A stretch of 64,000 nt of DNA from Nematopogon swammerdamellus (taxonomy: Eukaryota; Arthropoda; Insecta; Lepidoptera; Adelidae), in contig OX336340.1 of NCBI GenBank assembly GCA_946902875.1, positions 7,399,739-7,463,738 of the forward strand, read 5' to 3'. Shown in pieces: positions 1-9,772 of this stretch (position 1 is the first letter of the stretch; the number at the start of each line of letters is the position of its first letter). A model generated the notes under the pieces. That model saw only the letters and a program-made list of their open reading frames with translations. It was not told the origin of the DNA and did not search any database. The translations under genes and the position numbers were made by a program.

Positions 1-4
1 TTCC

Positions 5-99
5 GGTCTACCCAGTTCTTTACAGTCAGTTCAATAATCTAAATCTAATTATTATAAGATTTAGTTTACTCGACTGACTGAAGAGAACTGAGTAGACCC
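5..99. repeat. Imperfect ~45-bp-arm inverted repeat (MITE-like hairpin)
   Basis: The left arm beginning GGTCTACCCAGTTC pairs imperfectly with the right arm ending GAGAACTGAGTAGACC over about 45 bp, with almost no loop. It lies in the TSR1 intron that begins outside the window. This looks like a small fold-back MITE. No coding capacity. Confidence 0.55.
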
Positions 100-294
100 C
101 TTATTTTCTTTTTTTTATTTTAATTTTGCCAACGAAACGATCAACTTTTCTGTTCATTTGTTTCTGCCAATAAAAATTATGTAAAACATAATGAAAATGT
201 ATCAAACATTTTCTAGTGATTGTCTGTATTATTTTTCATTGAATTTCAACTTTTTTTCATTCGTGGATTTTTTTTTTCTGGCTCTTCTGAACAG

Positions 295-3200
295 ATGAAC
301 CCTCCGAGATTCAGAGTGAGGTTGTGGTGAAATGTTTCAGAACGTCAGAGTGGGACGTGAAGGAGAACTTGCCGCCGGACTACGCCAGGATATTCCAGTT
401 TGAGAACTACGAGCGCACGCGCAGGCGGATATACAAAGAGAGCGAGGACACTCTCACCAATATGGTAACACATATTCCGTACCAAACACGTGCCATATAA
501 TATAACACTAGTATATTCATCAGTATAACCCAATTTTTATAACTGTGCACTTCAAGCTGTCAAAGTCGTTAGGTTGGCAGTACTGAATTAACCCCCCGCT
601 TACTTCCTCACCTCTCTGCCGACGCCTATCAGTACACACACACACACACACACACAGCAAGGGCGTGTACTGATAGGTGTCGGCGGAGAGGTGAGGAAGA
701 AGCGGGGGGTGAATTCAGTCCTGCCAACCGAAGTGCACAGTTATAAAAATTGGGTTATATGTAGATTTTTTGTTCTGACAGTATCATGTTATTATTGTTA
801 CCTGTCTAATTTTATAAAAAAAATACTTAAATAATAAGCTAATTTGAGTTTAACCCGACTCTAGGTTTAAGAGCAATAGGTCAACAACAAAAAACCAGAG
901 AAAGAAGGACTAAGCACTATTGATATTGATGCTATGGTGCATTATTTGTGACAGCAAAACGGTTAAATCCGACTACTTTCTTAATTACAACAAAATGTCT
1001 ACTTCCAGCACGGTCTGTACGCCACGATCCACGTGAAGGACGTGCCTCAGACGCTGTGGTCCGGCTTCCGCTCGGCCTCCGGGGAGAGCTCTCCGCTCGC
1101 CCTGTTCGGCATCCTTCCGCACGAGCACAAGATGTCCGTCGTGAACGTGGTGCTCAAGAGAACCGGCGCCAGTGAAGAGCCCATCAAGAGCAAGGAGAGG
1201 CTGGTCTTTCAAGTGGGCTACAGGCGCTTCATCGTCAACCCCGTGTTCAGTCAACACACCAATGGCTCTAAGCATAAAGTAAGAATTGTTTATTGTATTG
1301 TTGTATATTGTTTATTAAGCATTCATTAGACACTGCCTAATGAATGCTTAATGCGTGGCGTTCATACAATCCGATTCGAACCGGTAAGAAACTTCGCAGG
1401 GCTTTTTTTTTTCATGATCATTTTAAAACTATAGGTTAATATTGGACCTTGTCAGGTTTAGTGAACCAAGGTGGTCGGCTACCTACCTAACTGCTACACC
1501 TCGTTCCAGTTTGAACTAGGTGCCGTGTTAGTTGTTCCCTTTGGTCCCACCATTTACATACAATGAACTGGACGGAAAACACAAACTATTTTCATAGACG
1601 TTTCGACCACCTTCATTTAGTTGTAAGCAACCCGGGAGTGTTTAATGCAACCAACTAGTGAGTGATGTAAGGGAAGCGACCTGCTGTTCTTTAAGGAGTT
1701 CAAATCACAGAGGGAATCGTGTTCAATGGGCCCGTCACGAAGAACGACTCCAAATCTCTGCCGCTAAATTTGGTCGATTTGTGTCAACTAAACTAGAGAA
1801 AATCAACATAACCTTGAAAGTAATACAAAACAAAAATTAATTGTCAATTGATATTCATTCCATATAAACAAATTAAAATCTAATACCTATATATTATAAT
1901 ATAATATATTATAATTAAAATAAAAACAATTATTGTATGCCATGTATGGTATGTACTTTTTCCACATCCCAAAGGTTAGCTAGAATGCCTTATGGCATTA
2001 AGCTCACCTATTGTATAGTCCCGCGGAACGGCTGACTTTCGGCATTAAAATACAAGCTCTTTGAATATGGGAATATGGGTCATACTTCTAAATAAAGGTG
2101 AAGATAATCTTATTATTATTGATCTGATTTACTTTGGTGGCAGCCTAGAGCAAAACATTTCCGAATTTCTCAGTTGATTTCGAGACTTGGTGTCGCACGC
2201 CATTGTCGCGGGCAAACTCGGCGCGCCACCGCCTCAAATAAATACGATTTTTGGTTTTGATTTCTGAAATGTGTACTTGTGATTATTTCAGTACGAGAGG
2301 TTCTTCCAGCCAGCTTCAACTTGCGTCGCTACGTTCTTCGCTCCCATTCAGTTCAATCCATCAACCGTGCTGTGTTTCAAGGTACAGCTTGTAAAGTTGC
2401 GCTAATTTGCTTGTTCTGTTTGTAGGGTCTGTCTGTCTGTTTGTAGTAAAAAAAATTTTAATACCTATGTGTTTTTATTATTTTTCATATGGTATGACCA
2501 TATTAACTTCAAGCGAAGAATAACTACTGTTGTTGTTGTTGTTCAGACTCGTTCTCCGCGCCTAAGCCCACTCCAATGCAGGCCTTTTGCGCGTCCTACG
2601 GCCTTACTCCAACCAGCCGAGTTCTTCCAGGAGGCGGCACACTCTCTTTTGGTCTTGGCACGCCTCTCGAAGTGTAGTAGGGCCTCCCAGCTCCTTCGCC
2701 CTTATGTCTGCCAACTCCTCGCACTCCAGCAGCACGTGGGTGGGTGCCTCGTCCGCCTGCAGGCATGCTCTGCACAGTGGACTGTCCGTTACTCCAATTA
2801 CATATAGGTGTCTGTTAAGTGTACAGTGACCAGTAAGCATACCTATCACTATGCGTAGTTTTGATCTATGTACACGGAGCAGCGTCTTTGCGAGACGGAG
2901 GTCCGGCTTCGACATTGCCTCCCTCGCCTGTCTGCAGTCACTGCCCGCTGCCCATCTGTCCGTGTGTAATAATGAAAAGAATAACTACTAAAATATACAT
3001 AATTTGGCAGGAGAAGAAAAATACAAACCTGCAGCTGGTGGCATCCGGAGTGCTCCTCTCCTGCAACCCCGACCGCCTCGTCATCAAGCGGATCATCTTG
3101 TCGGGACACCCGCTCAAGGCAACACTTTCCCTTATTATTATATTTATCAATTTAATTCTCTCAATGATAACTAGCTTTGGTCATATTATCATATTATTAG

Positions 3201-4411
3201 ATCAAAACTGGTTAAATAGACCCAGCAGGTTGGTTGCTTGCTACACTAGCGGCAAGCGTGTTTGACTATGCAAATATTGTTGAAAGGGCCAATCGCCTTT
3301 CGGTGTAGCGGATTGAAATGGTCCACTGTGTTCTGCAAACATTTCAAATATTAGCATATAGAGCACGTTTTACAAGTCATAATTTGCTGTTCAGCTCAGG
3401 CACAGCCAATTTCAATGCCTAAAATGATGCCATTGAAAATACAAGTAATATCCCCAGGTAAAGAGCACTCATTTGCGATTTGAAGATGTGTGAATTGAAG
3501 CTTCATTTTTCTCAACAATATAAAACACTTTGTTTTTTTTTTTCTTGCTCAGGTGAACAAGCGATCGGCGGTGATCCGCTTCATGTTCTTCAACCGTGAG
3601 GATGTGACCTACTTCAAGCCGTGCAAGCTGCGGACCAAGTACGGACGCACTGGACACATCAAGGAACCACTCGGTAAGCAGACAACATGCAGTTATTCTA
3701 AAAATATATGTACAGACCGCGCACGAGCTCCGAGGAAGTTTAAGGAATGTTGACGTAATGATCTAGTGCAGTGATTTAGTCGATATTAGGTTATCGATAT
3801 TAATTAATTATGTAATCATCTATTTTTCTCCCTGTTCTCATTGCTTGTGCTCGCAATTTCTTCTTCATCCATATCAAATCGCTATTTGTACACACAAAAT
3901 GAAGTTGTTAATAACTTTAAGAGGAATTTACATGCGCTTGACTAATATTACGAATACGGCATCGATAAGCATGCTCTCGCGTCAAGGCCAACTGGGAGCG
4001 CGCGTGATGTGAAGCGACGGTCAGGAGGTACGCACACCCGCCCGCTTCCCCAGCCTCCGATTCCTCGGAGCTCACAGTAGGCTACTCTAAAGAATACAGA
4101 GACCACACTGATTCGCAACCCAGTATGTGTTAGAAATTTGCCCTTTTCACTTTTGTTTCGGCACCAATCATGTCTAACTTTGTGCGATATTGTGACTCCA
4201 AGAACATGTTAGAAAAAGCATGCAAATATAAATATGACTATATATTTGGCCACCAGGAACGCACGGGCACATGAAGTGCGTGTTCGACGGGCAGCTCAAG
4301 TCGCAGGACACTGTCCTCCTCAACCTGTACAAGCGAGTGTTCCCCAAGTGGACCTACGAGAACTGTGTCGTTTCCTCCGAGGAGTGGAAGAGCAAGACTA
4401 TGCAGGAATAA
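295..4411 (+). CDS. TSR1: Pre-rRNA-processing protein TSR1, C-terminal six exons (5' part outside window)
   Basis: Coding exons are 295-464, 1009-1278, 2292-2381, 3011-3118, 3553-3673 and 4257-4411 (stop TAA 4409-4411). Spliced, they read as one frame of 303 residues plus stop. Seen: ENLPPDYARIFQF, LPHEHKMSVVN, FSQHT, DPDRLVIKRIILSGHP-like segments, MFFNREDV, GRTGHIKEPLGTHGHMKC, SQDTVL.NLYKRVFPKWTY. These are hallmark blocks of the Bms1/Tsr1 C-terminal domain. Known of the family: a GTPase-like but GTP-independent nuclear/cytoplasmic factor that binds the pre-40S subunit and blocks premature joining with 60S. Human TSR1 is about 800 aa, so roughly the C-terminal 40% is here. All introns are GT-AG except the one after 3118, whose donor is GC (AAG|gcaaca). 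No frameshift or stop interrupts the exons. The gene converges on the DNAJC14-type gene 5.4 kb downstream. The identification is very secure; the 5' end cannot be given. Confidence 0.94.
525..759. repeat. Long hairpin with (CA)n loop in TSR1 intron
   Basis: The two arms, 525-636 and 664-759, are inverted copies (left starts TATAACCCAATTTTTATAAC, right ends with its complement). The left arm carries ~16 extra bases. The loop is a (CA)n run at 634-655. It sits in the 544-bp intron between two TSR1 exons, so the pre-mRNA could form a ~95-bp duplex. Most likely a fold-back MITE. Confidence 0.75.
1440..1650 (-). mobile_element. Degenerate tRNA-derived SINE fragment
   Basis: Pieces such as GAACTAGGTGCC, TGAACTGGACGGAAAACAC and AACCCGGG match, in reverse orientation, the body of the SINE that is nearly complete at 18457-18935. 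Several short indels mark it as old. It lies in a TSR1 intron. Confidence 0.55.
2529..2976 (-). mobile_element. 5'-truncated LOA/Jockey-group non-LTR retrotransposon with target duplication
   Basis: On the minus strand a ~100-aa open frame (2604-2915) contains IGMLTGHCTLNRHLYVIGV, TDSPLCRAC and THVLLECEELA, ending in LEELGWLE. This is the region after RNase H in the same family as the full-length copy at 31972-37942. A (CAA)n tail abuts the stop side at 2529-2543. A 13-bp target duplication AAGAATAACTACT is present at 2516-2528 and 2977-2989. Inserted antisense in a TSR1 intron, just 21 bp before the next exon (3011). Confidence 0.88.
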
Positions 4412-4441
4412 TGTTGTTGATACAAATGTATTGTTAATTTG

Positions 4442-4460
4442 AATAAAAAACTTTAATAAA
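4442..4460 (+). terminator. TSR1 polyadenylation signals
   Basis: Two AATAAA hexamers (4442-4447 and 4455-4460) follow the TSR1 stop codon by 30-45 bases, which implies a very short 3' UTR. Confidence 0.75.
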
Positions 4461-4480
4461 TCATTTATGGTATTTACCTC

Positions 4481-4910
4481 TTAACCCATTCATTGCCACC
4501 AACGCACCGTTTGCGTTGAACGAGATTTCGATTTGGTGCCACTAACGCACCGTGTGCGTTCAAGTAGAGCTTGCCTATTTATGGTCGCTGTTAAAAAAAT
4601 AGACAAATTTGGTTAAATTTCTGGCAACACAGGCAAAGGGAAATAGTTTTTACATGTAAAAACACTGTCGGTTTTAGGTGCGCGCGCGCTGTCAGTTTCG
4701 TTTCGTCAGTTGGAAAAACATTGGCTCGAATTGCGCTACTTTTTATTATCAAATAAATCAAGAAATACACTGGTGTCCATTATACAAATTTATGGGAAGT
4801 AATTGATGAGCAATATTCTTCGTTTTACACAATAATTTTCATTGTTTCATTGTATAATCATAGAATAAAACTATATGCACGCATACGGTGCGTTCACTGG
4901 CATACCTGGG
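4481..4910. mobile_element. piggyBac-type element end or decayed MITE (TTAACCC start)
   Basis: TTAACCCATTCATTGCC starts at 4481. It is followed by two near-palindromes of the type AACGCACCGNNTGCGTT at 4501-4517 and 4544-4560, 43 bp apart. A third, ACGCATACGGTGCGTT, is at 4879-4894 near the probable other end. A TTAA target and paired subterminal palindromes are the same layout as the piggyBac end at 44346. No TTAA is visible on the right, so the right end is probably lost. Confidence 0.45.
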
Positions 4911-5014
4911 CAAATCCTTGTTGGATGGTTTTATGCATGATGAATAAATGATTTTAGGTATAATCTTTTTTGAAGTAATAATTACTTATTATTTAAATAA
5001 TATAATAAATTATT

Positions 5015-5230
5015 TATACACGGCGTTGCAATTGCCCCCACAATATTTTTAACTAACATCAGAACAACTTCTGCGGCGAAAAAAAAATTTGAAACAAAAA
5101 AAAAATATGTTTTCTATACAATTTGTAAATACCTATTCTCAAAATGTATGGATAAAACATTTTTTTTTCTTTAAATTAAAAAGTAATAAACGACGCAAGT
5201 TCACTGGTTGCCACAGTAAATAAAAAATTT
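5015..5230. repeat. Partial copy of the TACACGG MITE
   Basis: The segment shares ACGGNGTTGCA.TTGCCCCC, CCTATTCTCAAAATGTATGGA and the following T-run with the complete element at 8368-8618. The right terminus is missing. Confidence 0.55.
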
Positions 5231-5449
5231 TTGCAATAAACCTGTTTATTTTTATTTTTTGCTTGGAATCAAGTTAAATATTTATATTTTCACTGTAAAT
5301 TATTTAATATTAAAATTATATATTATTTAAATTTTGTGCCTAATCTACTTACCTACTTCAGCTGTTCGTTCTATTGTAGGTGGATAACACCAACACAAAT
5401 AATATACAAAACTTCAAAATAACACGTGAAAAATATGCAAAACAATTAA

Positions 5450-6403
5450 GGCTGGTTTTCCTCTCACGCTGAGCGTGAGCGCTGAGTGTCGGCGCGTAGA
5501 TAATCAGCGCTGAGCGGTCAGCTTGAGTCGTTTTAGTCTCGCGCTGACAGCCGCAAGGTACAGTCGTCAACATGTATGCTGTTAAATTGTTGCCGCGTAT
5601 TATTTATGGAAGAAAAAACAACAACTTAAGAAGAGAAAACGCGATGTCTTCCCAAGCCTTCATTCGCGCGTCTTTGTTCTTGTATAATTGGTCGGAGGCG
5701 TCCCATAAACATTTTCGCAGACGATACATACATACATACATAGCGTCACGCCTGTTTCCCGGTGGGGTAGGCAGAGACAACGGATCTCCACGTGCCACGA
5801 TCCTGACACACCTCTGCCGCCTCTTCCACTCCCATAATGTTCTTCATGCATGCTCGTCGGTTACGGGTACTACGCACTTGCCCCTTTTTGAGCACATGCC
5901 CGATCTCGTCCAGGTAAGTGCGTCTAGGGCGACCCTTCCCGACTCTTCCACTCACATTTGCTTCATAAATTTCTTTCGTTAGTCTCCTATCATCCATTCT
6001 TCCAACATGACCGAACCACCGAAGCATCCCTTTCTCAATCCTTGTCACTATATCTTCTTTCAGCCCACAGCGCTCTCGCACTACACTATTTCTCAATCTA
6101 TCTTTCATTGTAACTCCATCGCAGACGACTTCGTCAATTACTCGCCCCGTATCAATATCACGACTCATTGCGACTGTACTCGTCAGCACGTGTGCTCGGC
6201 GTGACACGGCAACGCTCACTGGCAGTGGAGGCGCGTGAGCGCCGCTGAGCGCCGAGCGCCGACGCGCGGCGCTGAGAGCCGCGTACGCCTCAGCGCCGAG
6301 CACCGTCGGCGCCGAGCTCTCAGCGTTATAAGAAAACGATACTATGTGATACCTACATATTCGGCCGTCAGCGCTCACGCTCAGCGTGAGAGGACAACCA
6401 GCC
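5450..6403. mobile_element. DNA transposon/MITE with 36-bp terminal inverted repeats
   Basis: Left end 5450-5485 starts GGCTGGTTTTCCTCTCACGC and is the inverse of right end 6368-6403 with one mismatch. Inside each end the sequence is rich in GCGCTGAG-type words in both orientations. The middle (about 5720-6190) is filled by a minus-strand non-LTR relic, so this is a composite. TTAA precedes the left end (5446-5449), but the right flank reads TATT, so the target duplication is not clean. Confidence 0.72.
5720..6190 (-). pseudogene. RTE-like retrotransposon C-terminal relic
   Basis: The minus-strand frame reads SRDIDTGRVIDEVVCDGVTM, NSVVRERCGLKEDIVTRIEKG, MLRWFGHVGRMDDRRLTKEI and [19 protein letters not shown], then AYPTGKQA. 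Such 'LRWFGHVERM' blocks are typical of the tail of insect non-LTR reverse transcriptases that are often mis-annotated as host proteins. The RT core is absent. It is nested inside the TIR element at 5450-6403. Confidence 0.7.
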
Positions 6404-8367
6404 TATTATACGTTATTATTATGACGCGTAGGAAAGGCTACTGATTGTAATGCGTCGACTGACCGGCCGACTGCACCTGGCTACCTGAAACCTTCTCAGA
6501 ATAAAAACGCAAAACTAACTCCAGGCGCAGCGGCGCACGCGCCGTTATGGTTTTGAGATGACTTTCGCATACACCTATGACTCACAAACACATCCTTGTG
6601 TCCTGTGTAAAGAAGAATAATAAATAACCGTTGCGAGAGCGAGAACCCGCTCGGCATTCGTTCCTAGGATGAACGGAGTATAAGTGATTTAAAAAATAAA
6701 AGTAAATTTTCCTTCAATCATTTACTGACACTTCAAGCGATTGTCAAATAACATCAACATTTTTCGAAATCAAGGAAAAAAACGGTTGAGAAGTCAGTAG
6801 TTCTCAACTAGTTTTTTAAAGACAATTATTTATTTATTTAAACAAGCATACAACTTTGTGTGATTATTCAAAGGATTCGAAATTAGGCAAATTACATAAT
6901 CATTACAGTATGTACTCTCAGGTTTTTGAAACATCAGATAACTATTCAAAATAATTATGCGAACAAGATTATAAAGGTGTGTAGCTCTTCTTAGGTATGT
7001 ATTTTGCATGAAGAGTACTTCGACATAAATTACTTTTAATTTATAAAAAAAATATTTATACACTAAGTGCTTTTGTTTGAAGGCAACATCAAAATGTTGG
7101 AATCCATTCAACTGGTTATAATAAAATTAATGAATTTCTTGCAATTGTTCTAGTAAATAAATAGCTAAATGACATGTTAAAAGGTGCACATTTTATATTC
7201 TTATTCTTTTATATTTTATTTTGAGTGGTCACACTGATCAATTATTCAATCATCAATAGTTGACTTTACAGGAGTCCTAACAATACCTGAAATAAAAATA
7301 AACAACAATGGCAGTGCACTGAAATTATTAATTAACATAAAACAAAGTGTTTATTGATACAGTGGCTTTCGTTAACATCAGCAGGTCATACACTAACCTA
7401 TACCATACGTCTGACTCGGTAAATCACTATTTGTACATAAATATCAGATTAATTTCATTCACTTTCTTTTTTATTAGGAACACATTTTATTAGAAAAAAA
7501 AGTCTTACTCTAAGTAGTAAAAAAAAAAACACAATTTTGAATTAATTTGCCATAGTTATGTGTGTCAACACGACATGTTACAAACTTATATCTTTAGTAA
7601 TATTTTATTGATTTATTTTGTGGAGAAATTTAGTCTGAGTCAATAAATATTTAGTTTGTTTAAAAAACACTACATCAAAACGTGTGCAACGACCAACTAC
7701 TGCGATAATCCCAAAATGGTAACATTTCATACGATTTCTTTAGGATTTTGAGTAACATCGACGATCTAAGCCCTTTTAGGCGGAGGACATGTTAAATCCT
7801 GCTCTAAAACATACGAAACTTCTAAACTTTCGGGAAACTAAGCAAACTACTGAGACACTGTCGGGGAACACATAGTAGGTAATTACAAATCGGATTGACG
7901 TAAAATCACAAAGCTACTAATCACTTAATTTACACTATCAATAGTGAAGATTTTTAATCCGTCCTATTCCAAGGAAATGGGCATACAATTATTCTTTCTA
8001 AAATATACTGGGACAGTTTAGAACTACTATTATGAAAGCTGTAGTGAGGTATATTTAGAAGGGAAGTTCACATAATCTCACTGTAAAACTGACACAACTT
8101 CACTCGAATTGAATTCTTGCTAGAGAGTGACTGCTGTAAGCCTGGTCTTTTAAAAAAAGAATAACATTTTTAGGTCTTTTAAAACTTATAAAAAGAGAAT
8201 GTATGTGACAGTTCGACCAATAACCGCACCACACTCACAACTGTGACCGCTAAAAGGAACCGTTGTGTATTTTTAGGTTCCGTACCTCAGAGTTGAAAAT
8301 GGAATCTAATTGTTTTAAATTACATTTCTCTTATTTTTACATAACCATATTTAGCAACATTCAGATA
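6404..8367. other. Intergenic AT-rich stretch, nothing recognised
   Basis: Spacer between the convergent 3' ends of TSR1 and the DNAJC14-type gene. I find no credible coding frame, RNA gene or inverted repeat here on either strand. Confidence 0.5.
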
Positions 8368-8618
8368 TACACGGTGTTGCAGTTGCCCCCGTAATATTTT
8401 TAAATGGCATAAGGGGGTTATTCTATATGTGAAACTAAACAACTTCCGTGGTGAAAAAAAAATTTCCATACAAATTTTAAATACCTATTCTCAAAATGTA
8501 TGGAGAAAAAAAATTTTTTTTTCTTCAAATTAAAAAGTCGTAGAACAAAAGTTGTTCTATTTCACGTACAGAATCACCCCCTTTCGGATTTTACGGTTGG
8601 GGTTGCAACACCGTGTAC
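8368..8618. mobile_element. 251-bp MITE with TACACGGTGTTGCA termini
   Basis: Begins TACACGGTGTTGCAGTTGCC and ends with the inverse, GGTTGCAACACCGTGTA. No coding capacity. A partial relative is at 5015-5230, so this is a dispersed family. Confidence 0.75.
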
Positions 8619-9321
8619 ATCCATTGTTGTGTAGTTGATTTTCTTGGAATTTGCCAGTACTCAGTATTGATTGTCATTTGATTGATTGAACCTATGCAGC
8701 ATACGAAGACCAAATTTACGGCAATAACTTTCAAATTCTCAAAGCGTTACTCCTACTCAACTATACAATGTTTACCATAACAAATCGCGTGACAGCCGGT
8801 GCCTTCACCACCATCATACACCATTGCAAGTTTTATTATACAATTTAGAGAGAGATAGAATCCCTATATTTGACAGCTGTCATACATATTTGACAGATGC
8901 CAAATGTATTTGGCACATGTCATACGTATTAAACCTCTTGAGGTGCCTACAGAAGCACGTTCATTTTTTGTCTATAAAAAGTTATAAATCTCATATTTTA
9001 GTGTGTATCGCATATTATACTATAATATGACAGTATAGTCACTGTAATAGTTTATTGAAGTGATAAATTAGTTTATGTCAGGTTTGTCTGTGTATTAACT
9101 CCGTGACAGAACAATGGGTAGAACAAATTGTGACAAGTTCGAGTGCAGTCTTACTGCCATAAGAATGTTCAATAAACAATAGACTCGAAAACCGAAAATC
9201 TTTAAAATTTCAGGATTCAACAATTTTATGCAGATTCCGATGATATAAATAAAATATAGAATGTCGACCTGTCGCGCTTTCACGCTTCTCAGCCCCTGAC
9301 CTCTGAGAGATCGGGCTCGCT
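8619..9321. other. Intergenic, short TTTGACAGCTGTCAT-type repeats only
   Basis: Repeated TTTGACAG and CATACGTATT words occur at 8870-8935 and again at 9650-9700. No gene seen. Confidence 0.4.
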
Positions 9322-9592
9322 AGATGATCAAGCATAATTTTTACACACCAGACTCCGTTCCATGTAACTTGAGGGATAAGTTAACTTAAGTTAAACCTTA
9401 TGCTTTATTTATATAAAAGATATTGAAATTGCTCAAACCAAGGGACAAGGGCAAGCTTGACAGCACGTAGAAAGCATTCCACATAACTTGTCCGTTGGTT
9501 TGAGCAATTCTATTGTCTATTAAGTAATTGTTCAGCATGAGGGACAAGATAAGTGGAACGGAGTCGCATGATAAGCATGCTTGATCGTCTAT
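9322..9592. mobile_element. Hairpin MITE downstream of DNAJC14-type gene
   Basis: GATCAAGCATAA...GACTCCGTTCCA at the left is mirrored by an inverted copy at the right (9545-9592). An inner pair, ATTGCTCAAACCAAGGGACAA / TTGTCCGTTGGTTTGAGCAAT, lies at 9428-9510. The arms are imperfect, so it is old. On the minus strand it carries an AATAAA (404-409 of the 9,000s), which the DNAJC14-type transcript could use. Confidence 0.55.
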
Positions 9593-9772
9593 TGGGTCCA
9601 TAACATGTTTCATCCACCTTTGTCATGTCACATGTCATTGTCATATTCATACGTATTTGACAGATAACATACATATTTGACAGCTGTCATCCATACATTA
9701 TTGTGAGAGTATAAAGCGCAGCAACCTGAATACGATCTGCATCGGTGGGCTGAGGGGAGAGGAGCGGAAGGT

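Noticed and set aside
5746..6378. 210-codon minus-strand frame as a host gene
   Set aside because: Its recognisable part is a retrotransposon C-terminus, and the N-terminal part is read through the TIR-element sequence.
5446..6407. piggyBac MITE with TTAA duplication
   Set aside because: TTAA is present only on the left; the right flank is TATT. The TIR type also differs from the piggyBac-like ends seen elsewhere in the window.
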